The position numbers and the translations under genes were made by a program. Below the pieces are notes generated by a model. The model ran no database searches, had not been told where the DNA came from, and worked only from the letters and a program-made list of their open reading frames with translations. A stretch of 64,000 nt of DNA from positions 1 to 64,000 of the forward strand of contig DATNQF010000112.1 of the NCBI GenBank assembly GCA_036702855.1, in the 5' to 3' direction. Source of the stretch: JACVSF01 sp036702855 (GTDB taxonomy: Bacteria > Cyanobacteriota > Cyanobacteriia > Phormidesmidales > Phormidesmidaceae). Positions within the stretch are counted from its first letter, which is position 1. Every line of letters starts with the position of its first letter. Below are positions 35,463 to 44,504 of this stretch, piece by piece.

Positions 35463-36434
35463 TTAGGCAATTGGAGCCGCTTCTGGAGCTGGAGATTGCA
35501 CTGAGACGACATCACGCCAAGCTAGGACGGTGAAGCACACCAGAGTTCCCAGTAGTGCAGCCCCTAGGGTGTGATGGGCGACAGTTAGTGGTTCCACCTG
35601 AAGATGCAGACGGAAAGTCGCGATTCCCAGCAGGATTTGAAAGACTAAACAAGTCCCAGCTAGGTTAGCAAGCCTCCTGAGATAGGGATGCAGCGCAGCC
35701 GTTCGCCAGCTCACAAGAACTAGCAGCATCGTGACGAGGGTCGGCGGGACTACGCCGATAATGTGGCTGTTCATGACGTTGCAAAGTTCCGCTAGCCCAA
35801 AGCATTGATGCGCCGCCCAACGGGATCCAACCAAGCCGCCTAATAAGCATTGACCGTAAACCAGCACAGCAGCTCCCAAACTGATCCAGGACAATCTACC
35901 AACAGTGCCTGTGCCCTGATAGGGCAGCAGACTGGTGCCGATAATCAGAAGCGTGGCGAAGAAGAGCAGCGCTGTACCCAGGTGGGCGGTAACAATATCA
36001 AATCGCAGCAACTGGGTTACCGTTAGCCCCCCTAATACGCCTTGAAAGACGATCAGAGAAAGGGCTCCAACCGCAGCCCAGGGCAACCAGGCTGGCACTT
36101 GCTTGCGATACCAGACACTTATACCTACCAACCAGATGGTAGACAGACCAATTAGAGAAGCATCTAGACGATGAAACCACTCTAAAAAGACCTGGAGGTT
36201 CATCTGCTGGCTGGGTACGAGTTGTCCATAGCAGAGGGGCCAGTCGGGGCAAGCGAGTCCTGCGTTCATCACACGGGTAGCGCTGCCAACGGCCATTAGA
36301 GCTAGGGTTGCGATCGCAATTTTCCAAACCAGTCGACGGATTCGATCAGTTGGAGTTGATTCGGTAGAAGTAGGCGGCCAAGAGAGCCGCCCTAACCAGG
36401 AATTTGAGAAAGGAAGTGAAGTGTGGGCAGACAT
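35463..36434 (-). CDS. ctaA: heme A synthase (CtaA/COX15 family)
   Basis: CtaA oxidises the heme O methyl group to the formyl group of heme A. The protein has eight hydrophobic segments with conserved histidines in EWFHRLDAS, VTAHLGT, NSHIIGV and VAHHTLG, which serve as heme ligands. The stretch GLACPDWPLCYGQ is typical of the family. Length is 323 aa. It lies upstream of ctaB in the same orientation. The cytochrome oxidase genes themselves are not in the window. Confidence 0.93.
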   Translation of the reverse strand: MSAHTSLPFSNSWLGRLSWPPTSTESTPTDRIRRLVWKIAIATLALMAVGSATRVMNAGLACPDWPLCYGQLVPSQQMNLQVFLEWFHRLDASLIGLSTIWLVGISVWYRKQVPAWLPWAAVGALSLIVFQGVLGGLTVTQLLRFDIVTAHLGTALLFFATLLIIGTSLLPYQGTGTVGRLSWISLGAAVLVYGQCLLGGLVGSRWAAHQCFGLAELCNVMNSHIIGVVPPTLVTMLLVLVSWRTAALHPYLRRLANLAGTCLVFQILLGIATFRLHLQVEPLTVAHHTLGAALLGTLVCFTVLAWRDVVSVQSPAPEAAPIA

Positions 36435-36799
36435 GAAGTCTCACGCGCTAGACAAACAGACCCGTCCTTTCAACCTGCTACTCGCAAATTGCCGTTTACA
36501 AAACATTGCAGAACAAGTGATTCTTACTTCGATCGGCTAAATTCTGCAGGTGATGACGGGATATCTCTGCTGACTACTACTTTAAAGACGTCAAACTGGC
36601 TAGCAGCAAAGCTTTAGCAATTTCTTCGGAATTTCCGTCTAAAGATAGACCAGCTTGATATGGAGTTTCACGAAATAGTCTTTATCTGTAGTTAAAGAAA
36701 CGCAACATTTTTAGCTCGACGCGGCTTTGGCTTTAGCTACGTGCGCTATAAGCTGGCAATGGCAAAATTTAAACGTTCTATCGCAGTGAAGCTCATCGA
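36435..36799. other. intergenic region between divergent genes
   Basis: This 365-bp gap separates ctaA (leftward) from the gene at 36800 (rightward) and must hold both promoters. I see no hairpin, repeat or small frame that I can support. Confidence 0.5.
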
Positions 36800-37147
36800 A
36801 TGACTGAGCAAATTACCCTCAATCTGGTCGAAGGCTCTGTCCGCTTCAGCTTCTCGGTTGAGGCTGCCCAAGGCTTGCAAATGGCACTAAAAGATCTCAT
36901 GGTCAGCCTTAAAGCGGTGGCAGCGCGCGCCAGTAGTGGAGGAAGTCGTACTCCAGAAAAATCAATGGAGTATCAGCACACTGGAGATGTTTTCTTAGAA
37001 ATTTTTTGTAACCCCAACATCTGGCCGAGTCCTTTTGCAGCGAAGGTGTTGATTACTCTTCGAGACGATCGCATTCGTCTGACGACCGAAGCCGAGTTGC
37101 CTCGCCTGATCGAAGACCTCAATACTTACTTAGATGAGGTCGCTTGA
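36800..37147 (+). CDS. conserved small protein, unknown function
   Basis: A 115-residue soluble protein with no signal peptide or membrane segment. It starts MTEQITLNLVEGSVRF and ends in a helical IEDLNTYLDEVA. I do not recognise the family. The beta-rich start and the helical end look well folded. It precedes the phasin-like gene by about 135 bases in the same direction, so the two may be co-transcribed. Confidence 0.7.
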   Translation: MTEQITLNLVEGSVRFSFSVEAAQGLQMALKDLMVSLKAVAARASSGGSRTPEKSMEYQHTGDVFLEIFCNPNIWPSPFAAKVLITLRDDRIRLTTEAELPRLIEDLNTYLDEVA

Positions 37148-37283
37148 AGCCCAGACTTGGAGAGTCACGGTAGAATCTAGGCAATTGCTGAGGAGCAGTC
37201 TACCAAACGGGCAATGTCCAACAAGTCGATCACTCCTTAGACCTCTTAGCCCCACTCTTGTAACCAGGTGCCACTGCGGTCCT

Positions 37284-37670
37284 ATGAACCCCGATACCTT
37301 AACCCAAACCCTACAAAAAGGCTTTCGTCTAACCCTGGGAGCAACAGCTTCTTTGATCGAAGCTATTCAAAACCCTGAGGCCTCTAGCCGGAAGTTTTCT
37401 GAACTGGGCACAGATGTTAACCGGCTGACTGAAGAACTGGAAACAAAAGGGGAGGTCACTGAGCGGGAGGCCCGTCAGTTTGTAGACGGCATGCTGACCC
37501 AGGTGCCCAATCTGTTTAACCAGGGCAGTTCGTCCAATCAACCCCGCACAGTGAATACTGTGGCTGTTCCCATTAGCGATGCTTCAATCCAGCCAGAACT
37601 GGAGGAATTGACCCAGCAGCTGGCTGCGATCCGTCAGGAGATTGAGGCTCTTAGGCAACAAAATAATTAG
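37284..37670 (+). CDS. small helical phasin-like protein
   Basis: A 128-residue protein that begins with an amphipathic region (LTQTLQKGFRLTLGATASLIEAI), continues with a charged helical stretch, and ends in a Gln/Glu-rich coiled coil (ELTQQLAAIRQEIEALRQQ). This shape recalls phasins and related small surface-active proteins. The link is by look only; no polyhydroxyalkanoate gene is nearby. I choose ATG 37284; the longer frame from 37134 has an unlikely N-terminus. Confidence 0.65.
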   Translation: MNPDTLTQTLQKGFRLTLGATASLIEAIQNPEASSRKFSELGTDVNRLTEELETKGEVTEREARQFVDGMLTQVPNLFNQGSSSNQPRTVNTVAVPISDASIQPELEELTQQLAAIRQEIEALRQQNN

Positions 37671-37721
37671 GGCTTGAGAGACATGAAGGCTTTGGCGGGA
37701 GCGCTCCAAACTGCTTCCGCC

Positions 37722-38495
37722 TTAAGCAAAGCTCGATGCCCCAAAATCGGGGGGTACGTCCTGCCAGCGACCTTGCCCCACTGCCCGTAAGGCTTCTTTC
37801 AAAACCACATCCCCTGTGTAGAGAGCCTTCCCCACGATCACACCCGTTACGCCTAAGGGTTCCAAGGCGAGCAGGCTGAGTAAGTCTGTCACAGCACTGA
37901 CACCACCAGAGGCAATCACAGGGATCTCAACGGCTTTGGCAACTTCTCTTAGCGCCTCTAGGTTGGGGCCTTTTAAGGTGCCATCCCGCTTGATATCGGT
38001 ATAGATAATTGCGGCTGCGCCCTGCTGTCCCATTCGCTGGGCTAACTCTACAGCTTCGACTTCAGACGTTTCTAGCCAGCCCCGTGTCGCAACTTTGCCA
38101 TCGCGAGCATCAATGCCCACAATGACCTGTCCCGGAAACTCTTGGCTTAACTCGCCCACCAAGTCTGGATTTTCAACGGCAGCCGTACCCAAAATCGCAT
38201 ATTGCACACCCATATCAAATAGGTCTGCTACTCGCTGACGGTCCCGCAGTCCTCCCCCTACTTCAACTGGGACGCTCACCGCGTTGACAATGGCTGCGAT
38301 CGCTTTTTCGTTCTCTGGCTTACCAACTTTAGCCCCATCGAGATCCACTAGATGCAATCGCGTGGCTCCTTGCTCAACCCACTGCTGGGCAACTGCTACT
38401 GGATCTTCGTTAAATACCTGGGATTGGTCATAGTCGCCCTGGTAGAGCCGGACACAGCGGCCCTCTAGCAGATCGATTGCGGGGATCACTTCCAT
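37722..38495 (-). CDS. hisA: phosphoribosyl-ATP pathway isomerase HisA
   Basis: HisA catalyses the fourth step of histidine biosynthesis, the ProFAR isomerisation. The (beta/alpha)8 barrel starts MEVIPAIDLLEGRCVRL, with catalytic Asp8. The second Asp is in GIDARDGKVA near residue 130. Phosphate-binding glycines lie in ASGGVSA. The length of 257 aa fits. It is on the opposite strand to its neighbours and stands alone; no other his gene is here. Confidence 0.95.
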   Translation of the reverse strand: MEVIPAIDLLEGRCVRLYQGDYDQSQVFNEDPVAVAQQWVEQGATRLHLVDLDGAKVGKPENEKAIAAIVNAVSVPVEVGGGLRDRQRVADLFDMGVQYAILGTAAVENPDLVGELSQEFPGQVIVGIDARDGKVATRGWLETSEVEAVELAQRMGQQGAAAIIYTDIKRDGTLKGPNLEALREVAKAVEIPVIASGGVSAVTDLLSLLALEPLGVTGVIVGKALYTGDVVLKEALRAVGQGRWQDVPPDFGASSFA

Positions 38496-38698
38496 AGTGC
38501 TTTTCGGGGTGCAACAGTGGGCAAGACTCTAATAGCAAGAATCAATCATTAGCAAGGATCTCATTCTATAAGGGGGAGAGTGCGATCGCACCTCTGATTG
38601 CACCTCTTCTGCAATCGAACGTTCACCTCTCTTTCCACCCCTACCCAAGCAACCCCCCTTTCCCGTATGCTCCTAGATGCGCTTAACGATGGACGGCT

Positions 38699-39475
38699 AT
38701 GTTAGACCTGACAGGAAAAAATGCTCTGGTAACTGGAATCGCCAATAACCGCTCGATCGCCTGGGGCATTGCTCAGCAACTTCATAAGGCAGGAGCCAAC
38801 TTGGGGATCACCTATCTGCCTGACGAGAAAGGCAAGATGGAGAAGAAAGTCCAGGATTTGGTAGAGCCGCTTAATCCGTCCCTGTTCTTGCCCTGCAACG
38901 TGCAGGATGATGAGCAAGTCAGCGCTGTTTTCGACACCATTAAAGATAAGTGGGGCAAGCTGGACATTTTGATCCACTGTCTTGCCTTTGCCAGCCGCGA
39001 CGACCTCACCGGGGACTTCAGCAATACTTCCCGCGCAGGTTTTCAGCTTGCATTAGATATCAGTGCCTATTCCCTGGTTAGCCTAGCGAAGGGCGCTAAA
39101 GCGCTCATGACTGAAGGCGGTAGCATCGTTACTTTGACCTATCTAGGTGGGGTGCGGGTAGTGCCCAATTACAACGTCATGGGCATCGCCAAAGCGGCCC
39201 TAGAAATGAACGTGAAGTACCTCGCGTCAGAACTTGGCCCTAACAACATTCGGGTCAATGGCATTTCTGCAGGCCCCATTCGGACTCTAGCCTCTTCTGC
39301 AGTTGGTGGCATTCTCGACATGATTCACCACGTTGAAGAAGTGGCTCCCCTGCGCCGGACGGTCACACAGACTGAAGTGGGCAATACAGCAGCGTTTTTG
39401 TGTAGTGATCTCTCAAGCGGCATCACAGGACAGATTCTCTACGTCGACTCTGGTTACGAAATCATGGGAATGTAG
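38699..39475 (+). CDS. fabI: enoyl-[acyl-carrier-protein] reductase (NADH)
   Basis: FabI carries out the last reduction step in each fatty acid elongation cycle. It is an SDR enzyme with the start KNALVTGIANNRSIAWGIA. The active-site tyrosine and lysine lie in TYLGGVRVVPNYNVMGIAKAA (tyrosine and lysine spaced as Y-x6-K). The length of 258 aa is standard. The upstream region holds a HIP1 site. It stands alone in its direction. Confidence 0.96.
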   Translation: MLDLTGKNALVTGIANNRSIAWGIAQQLHKAGANLGITYLPDEKGKMEKKVQDLVEPLNPSLFLPCNVQDDEQVSAVFDTIKDKWGKLDILIHCLAFASRDDLTGDFSNTSRAGFQLALDISAYSLVSLAKGAKALMTEGGSIVTLTYLGGVRVVPNYNVMGIAKAALEMNVKYLASELGPNNIRVNGISAGPIRTLASSAVGGILDMIHHVEEVAPLRRTVTQTEVGNTAAFLCSDLSSGITGQILYVDSGYEIMGM

Positions 39476-39490
39476 GGTGAAAAAATCTCT

Positions 39491-41587
39491 TTAGCCATTG
39501 ACCCGATCAACGCTGCCAACTAAAGGTTTGTTAGCAGCGGGGGAGTCAGTGGTGAGGGGATTGTCAGGGTCTACCCGTCTAGCCCCAATGGTTTCTGGCG
39601 CTTGAGCCAGAGGTAAGGTCAAAATGACGGTGGTGCCTTTGCCAATCCCCTCACTGTAGAGATGGATGCTGCCACCCATTAAATCCATAAAGTTCTTGGA
39701 GATGGCTAGACCCAGCCCAGTCCCCTCAAAGCGGCGCGTTGTAGATCCATCAACCATGACAAAGGGTTTGAATAGCCTGTGTTGCTGTTGGGGATCAACT
39801 CCAATGCCCGTATCAGAAACAACAACCAAAACTCGGGGCAAGGGGATGTCAATCCCAACCCGTTGAACATAGTCGGGCTGCTCTAGGGGCACATCGGCTT
39901 CTAACTGAATTTGGATATCAATGCTGACCTGCCCCATATCCGTGAACTTAACAGCGTTGTAGAGGATGTTGAGCAAGACCTGCTTGAGCTTGGCTCGATC
40001 AGCCAGTACCCATACTGGGGATTCCGGCTCAGACTGCACCAGGGCAAGTTGTTTTTGCTGAATGTGAATGGTCTGTAAATCGATGACCTCTTGCACAATG
40101 GCTCGCAAATCTGATGTTTCGGGTTTCAGTGCGAGGGTGCCCGACTCGATTTTGGCAATGTCGAGGATGTCGTTGATAATTCGCAGCAGGTGGATCGCGG
40201 CATTATCAGCGCGCTCAAGAAATTCCATCTCCTCTTCGCGGGAGTCGCAGCAGTCATCTTTGACAAGCCGAATGCAGCCAATAATGGCATTGAGGGGGGT
40301 GCGGAGTTCGTGGGACGTATTGGCTAGAAACTCGCTTTTTAGCTGATTGGCTATCTGGGCATCTTGCCAAGCATGTCTAAGTTCTTGGGCCCGCTCCTCT
40401 AGCCGCTTGATCATGCTGGTAAAGACCATTGCCAAGTTCTGCAATTCCCTCACCTGAAAGTTCTTGGGTGCTTCCTTAAGGTGATTGAGATCCTGCATTT
40501 GTTGGGCGTATTGGCTCAGTTGCTCAATTGGTAAGGATAAGCTGCGAGCAACGATGAGAGCGAGAATCCCATTGGCCCCCAAAAGGCCCAGGGTTAGCAC
40601 GATTAGGGTATTCCGAATGTCTTGCAGACCTTGTAAGGCATAGTCGAGAGGGGTAACTGATAGAATCGCCCAGCGCTCTGTCTGCCTAGGATTGACTGGG
40701 ATATCAATGCCAGTGTAGCCAGCCAACCATTCGGTACCAACCGGCAAAAAGTTGAAGAGGTGAATGGTATTACTCTGGTCTTTCTGAACGTTATTGAGAA
40801 TGCTCTGTAGCCGTTCCTTATCCTTCCAGTCACTAATTTGCTTGCCGATCTGACTGATGTCTGGGTGGGATAGAACGTATCCCGCCTGATTGATGATTAC
40901 CGTATCGCCTGCCATAAAGCCAGGCCCTGTTTTCTCTGATTGGGATATTTTGGCTTGAAGAGTCAGGGTATAGCGCAAAACGCCATCCGGAGTGTAGATA
41001 GGAGCGGCTAAAACAAGATTAAGGCGAGTGGTGTTGTTCGTCTGACTGGTGCCTGTAACAGCCTGCTCGGGCGTTGAGGGAAAGCTGGAGTGGGTTTCCT
41101 TTTTGTTGTGGGTTAGCTCTGCGTAGACCAAAGAAAAATCTGTGGTGTCTACAGGGGCCGCAGTAGGGGCCGCAACTTTTGGGAAGGTCCAAGGCAGGGT
41201 AGAACGCTTAGAGAGGAGAGGCGTGTTGCAAGTGCTATATGCGATCGCACCTTTCAGTTCATCTGTAAGCTGTACGCAATCGATCAAAGCAGGCATCAGC
41301 TTGATCTGAGCCTGCAAAAAAGCCTCTGCTCCTGGGAGATCGCCCGTCCGAAGTGCCTCAGTTTGGGTTAACAGTTGCAGGCTACTGTGCAGGAAGCGGA
41401 CATCCTGACTGAGATTGACAGCCTTTTGAACTGCACTGCTGGTTAAGTTCTGTCTGGCAGTTTCAAGCAGGCTGGTTCTAGCTTTTCGGAGAGTGACGTA
41501 CTGCCCTATCAGCAGAATCGGGATACTCAGCAAAAGAATGCGAAGTATCAAGATTCTACGAAAGGAGCGGGGACGGGAACGTGGCAT
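39491..41587 (-). CDS. Cache-type membrane sensor histidine kinase
   Basis: This 698-residue kinase has a first TM helix near residues 12-31 and a large extracytoplasmic domain of about 280 residues with a Cache-like pattern (PIYTPDGVLRYTLTLQAKI, VIINQAGYVLSHPD). A second TM helix (about 328-346) leads into a HAMP-like linker. The HisKA box is NTSHELRTPLNAI with His426. The ATPase domain has VLLNILYNAVKF and GTGLGLAIS. Cache domains bind small molecules such as amino acids, so a ligand sensor is likely. I use ATG 41587; an upstream start at 41659 is possible. No response regulator is adjacent. Confidence 0.85.
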   Translation of the reverse strand: MPRSRPRSFRRILILRILLLSIPILLIGQYVTLRKARTSLLETARQNLTSSAVQKAVNLSQDVRFLHSSLQLLTQTEALRTGDLPGAEAFLQAQIKLMPALIDCVQLTDELKGAIAYSTCNTPLLSKRSTLPWTFPKVAAPTAAPVDTTDFSLVYAELTHNKKETHSSFPSTPEQAVTGTSQTNNTTRLNLVLAAPIYTPDGVLRYTLTLQAKISQSEKTGPGFMAGDTVIINQAGYVLSHPDISQIGKQISDWKDKERLQSILNNVQKDQSNTIHLFNFLPVGTEWLAGYTGIDIPVNPRQTERWAILSVTPLDYALQGLQDIRNTLIVLTLGLLGANGILALIVARSLSLPIEQLSQYAQQMQDLNHLKEAPKNFQVRELQNLAMVFTSMIKRLEERAQELRHAWQDAQIANQLKSEFLANTSHELRTPLNAIIGCIRLVKDDCCDSREEEMEFLERADNAAIHLLRIINDILDIAKIESGTLALKPETSDLRAIVQEVIDLQTIHIQQKQLALVQSEPESPVWVLADRAKLKQVLLNILYNAVKFTDMGQVSIDIQIQLEADVPLEQPDYVQRVGIDIPLPRVLVVVSDTGIGVDPQQQHRLFKPFVMVDGSTTRRFEGTGLGLAISKNFMDLMGGSIHLYSEGIGKGTTVILTLPLAQAPETIGARRVDPDNPLTTDSPAANKPLVGSVDRVNG

Positions 41588-41865
41588 GAGACTACAGTTC
41601 TCTTGAGACAGCGGTTTAGGAGAATGTGTGAGAAGACGCTGGCTCGGACACAGTCTCAATTAACCGTTGGTAACATCCAAAGTCAAAGGCACTTGATCGA
41701 CGGCACTTGTAGAATGCCATGTAGTTCAGATTACTAGCTGCTACCCCTAACAGCCAGAAGACAACCGAGTAGGATGCAACAAAGCTACCCCTTCTAGCCC
41801 TTAGAAACAGTCGTTATATGGGAGGTTTGGCTTCTTGGTCGTTAAATCGCGTCATATTATCGTGC

Positions 41866-42660
41866 ATGTTACATCCGGAAATGTTCCGTATTGACACACC
41901 GGTTCCGTTACTTCACAGTACCGTGATTTTTGCGATGAGTGCGGACGGCAAAATTGCTGATTTTCAGCGTGCCGCTGCCCGATTTTCCTCCTCGGCTGAC
42001 TTAGCTCATCTGGAAAGCCACTTGGCTGAGGTTGACGGTGTTTTAATTGGCGGAGGCACCCTGCGTGCCTATGGCACTACGCTTCCTATTCGAAAAAAGG
42101 AGTTGCTGCAGCAACGACGTCAGCGAGGTCAGCCGGAGCAACCTCTACAGATTATTTGGTCTCCCTCAGGAAATCTAGATCCCCAGTGTCGCTTTTTTCA
42201 GCAGCTTGTGCCAAGAGCCCTGCTGACTACACGAGCAGGAGCCAAATTTTGGTTGCAGAACCCTGCATTTAGTCATATTTGGTCATTTTCGGAGAACGCT
42301 CCTTGGGATTGGACTTGGTCAATGGCTCAGCTTTCGGCGGTCGGTATCCGCAAGTTGGCCGTGCTAGGAGGGGGGCGTCTCGTGGCGGATCTGATGGAGC
42401 AAGGGCTGATTCAGGAATTGGTGTTAACAGTGTGTCCTGTCGTTTTGGGTGGAGCGACTGCGCCAACTCCGGTGGATGGCGCAGGATTTTTGGCGGAATT
42501 GGCACCTCGGCTAGAGCTACTTTCCTGCAAAACGGTTGATCAAGAAGTGTTTCTGCACTACCGGGTACAGCCAGACCCGCCGCAAGCGGGGGAGAATTCA
42601 TTTACCCTAGAAAACAATTGCTCGTCCGCTACTGAAACATCATTCACAAAAGAGGCGTAG
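41866..42660 (+). CDS. stand-alone RibD C-terminal (DHFR-like) reductase
   Basis: The protein matches the reductase half of RibD: STVIFAMSADGKIADF at the start, VDGVLIGGGTLRAYG for NADPH binding, and LAVLGGGRLVADLMEQGLIQEL toward the end. It lacks the zinc deaminase half of bifunctional RibD. It may reduce the pyrimidine intermediate in riboflavin synthesis or a similar heterocycle; the true substrate is unknown. The start is uncertain between 41818, 41866 and 41881. The next gene starts 8 bases after its stop, suggesting co-transcription. Confidence 0.8.
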   Translation: MLHPEMFRIDTPVPLLHSTVIFAMSADGKIADFQRAAARFSSSADLAHLESHLAEVDGVLIGGGTLRAYGTTLPIRKKELLQQRRQRGQPEQPLQIIWSPSGNLDPQCRFFQQLVPRALLTTRAGAKFWLQNPAFSHIWSFSENAPWDWTWSMAQLSAVGIRKLAVLGGGRLVADLMEQGLIQELVLTVCPVVLGGATAPTPVDGAGFLAELAPRLELLSCKTVDQEVFLHYRVQPDPPQAGENSFTLENNCSSATETSFTKEA

Positions 42661-42668
42661 CCCCTCCT

Positions 42669-43865
42669 ATGGTTCAAGCCCCTAAGGCTCAGTATGAGGT
42701 TGCCTGGATTCGGCACATTGAGGAGATTCCCCAACCTGTCTGGGATGACCTAGCGCTTCCCCTAAAAACGCCCTTTCTGGAGTGGGCCTGGCTACACAAT
42801 ATGGAACGTTCGGGTAGCACTGGAGCCAATGCTGGCTGGTTGCCCACTCATTTGACTGTCTGGCGAAACCGCACTTTGATCGGGGCTGCTCCTCTTTACC
42901 TGAAGGGACACAGCTATGGTGAGTTTGTTTTTGATCATCAGTGGGCTGATTTGGCTGAGCGCTTAGGGGTTCGCTACTACCCCAAACTGCTGGGTATGTC
43001 TCCGTTTACTCCCGCCGAAGGCTATCGCTTTTTGATCGCCCCTGGGGAGGATGAGGCCGAAGTCACGGCTCTGATGGTGCGGGCAATTGATGAGTTTTGC
43101 GATCGCAACCGCATTTCCGGCTGCCACTTTCTCTATGCCGATCCTGACTGGCGAGTGCAGATGGAGGCTTTAGGCTTCAAAAAATGGCTCCACCATAGCT
43201 ACGTTTGGCAAAATCAGGGTTTCCAAACCTTCGATGACTACCTGGGCATGTTCAACGCTAACCAGCGACGCAACATCAAACGGGAGTGCAAGTCGGTCGA
43301 AAAAGCTGGATTGCGCCTTGAAGTGCTTACCGGAGATCAACTGTCTCGCACTTTGTGCAGCCAGATGTACGACTTTTACGCTGACACCTGCGACAAGTTT
43401 GGCTGGTGGGGGAGCAAATATCTAACTCGCAAGTTCTTTGAGCAGTTATACCCGGACTATCAACACCGTGTGGTCCTCTTTGCGGCTTACCCTGAAGATG
43501 ACAAAACCCCAGTTGGCATGTCCATTTGCCTAACCAAAGGTGATCGTCTCTACGGTCGCTATTGGGGTTGTCAAGAAGAGTACAACCACCTGCATTTCAA
43601 TGCCTGTTACTACAGCCCGATTGACTGGGCAATCAAGCAAGGCATTACTTTGTTCGATCCAGGGGCGGGCGGGCGACACAAGAAACGACGGGGATTTCCG
43701 GCCACGCCTAACTACAGCCTGCACCGCTTCTACGAACCTCGCTTACAAAAAATCCTAGCAAGTTACATTGACGAGGTGAACGTCGTGGAACAGCAGGAAA
43801 TTGATGCTATCAATGCCGATCTACCGCTTAAGCAATCTATTCAGAGTCCAGAAGAAGCAGGCTAG
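42669..43865 (+). CDS. FemAB/GNAT-like acyltransferase (DUF482, peptidogalycan-type)
   Basis: The protein resembles the COG3146 family of GNAT-like transferases. Conserved stretches include PFLEWAWLHNME, PLYLKGHSYGEFVFDHQWAD, and later FNACYYSPIDWAI and FDPGAGGRHKKRRGF. These proteins are annotated as peptidogalycan biosynthesis or FemAB-like enzymes, which would use aminoacyl-tRNA or acyl-CoA donors; the actual reaction is not established. Length is 398 aa and no signal peptide is visible. It lies 8 bases downstream of the RibD-like gene. Confidence 0.85.
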   Translation: MVQAPKAQYEVAWIRHIEEIPQPVWDDLALPLKTPFLEWAWLHNMERSGSTGANAGWLPTHLTVWRNRTLIGAAPLYLKGHSYGEFVFDHQWADLAERLGVRYYPKLLGMSPFTPAEGYRFLIAPGEDEAEVTALMVRAIDEFCDRNRISGCHFLYADPDWRVQMEALGFKKWLHHSYVWQNQGFQTFDDYLGMFNANQRRNIKRECKSVEKAGLRLEVLTGDQLSRTLCSQMYDFYADTCDKFGWWGSKYLTRKFFEQLYPDYQHRVVLFAAYPEDDKTPVGMSICLTKGDRLYGRYWGCQEEYNHLHFNACYYSPIDWAIKQGITLFDPGAGGRHKKRRGFPATPNYSLHRFYEPRLQKILASYIDEVNVVEQQEIDAINADLPLKQSIQSPEEAG

Positions 43866-43901
43866 AATGAGGGATCTGTGCTCTTCACCTGCAGGGGCTT
43901 A

Positions 43902-43917
43902 GGCCGATTGGTCGGCC
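43902..43917 (+). promoter_or_regulatory. hairpin in the leader of the DUF4346 gene
   Basis: GGCCGA and TCGGCC pair perfectly around a 4-base loop, 50 bases upstream of the ATG at 43968. There is no T tract, so it is a leader structure or operator rather than a terminator. Confidence 0.45.
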
Positions 43918-43967
43918 CAGAAAGGCAGGGTGACTCAACTTCTTACCCCACCTGTTTTACCGACTCT

Positions 43968-44375
43968 ATGGCAAACGATACGGTTGTTAACCCCATCAGT
44001 GCCGAGAACCTTAAGACGCTCGACGACAAGCTTTCCAAACGCTTCATTGAGCTTGACCCCAATGGCTACTTCCTGATCTATCTTGACCGGGAGCAGGGGG
44101 TTATCTGCGCCAAGCACTTCACGAATGTGATCAACGACAAGGGATTGGCTTGTGACCCAGAAACAGGCAAACCCTTGCCTACCAAAGGTAAAGCCCAGCG
44201 CACCCACACCCAGATTTATACCGGACGGACTGCCAAGGAACTTTGCATTGCCATCTTTGAGGATGCAACCAACCCCTGCCCCATTTCCTACTTAGACCAT
44301 GCTGCTTATCTAGGTCGGGAATTTGTCCGGGCTGAGATGGCTCTTATTTCTGGCGAGGAATACATTCAGGATTAA
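43968..44375 (+). CDS. DUF4346-type small protein
   Basis: A 135-residue soluble protein with the stretch ELDPNGYFLIYLDREQGVICAKHF, which I match to the DUF4346 domain found in cyanobacteria. The central part has THTQIYTGRTAKELCIAIF and the C-terminus is helical (HAAYLGREFVRAEMALISGEEY). No signal peptide or membrane segment is seen. Its function is unknown. ATG 43968 gives the conserved start; the longer frame from 43878 runs through the leader hairpin. It ends before a strong terminator. Confidence 0.75.
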   Translation: MANDTVVNPISAENLKTLDDKLSKRFIELDPNGYFLIYLDREQGVICAKHFTNVINDKGLACDPETGKPLPTKGKAQRTHTQIYTGRTAKELCIAIFEDATNPCPISYLDHAAYLGREFVRAEMALISGEEYIQD

Positions 44376-44414
44376 GGGCGGGTATTAGGGATTGAGGCTG
44401 CTAATTTACGTGAT

Positions 44415-44460
44415 GACCGCCGCTGTCTTTGAAGTATTGAAGACAGCGGCGGTCACAATT
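44415..44460 (+). terminator. rho-independent terminator after the DUF4346 gene
   Basis: A perfect 15-bp stem (GACCGCCGCTGTCTT / AAGACAGCGGCGGTC) with a 10-base loop lies between two convergent genes. It is followed by ACAATTTTC. Confidence 0.88.
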
Positions 44461-44504
44461 TTCTCTACAAAAGAAGTAAAGTATCCAGCTATGAGAAATT
44501 AGTC

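Noticed and set aside
37694..37721. Terminator between the phasin-like gene and hisA
   Set aside because: GGCGGGAGC and GCTTCCGCC can pair, but no T tract follows on either strand, so the evidence is too weak for a feature.
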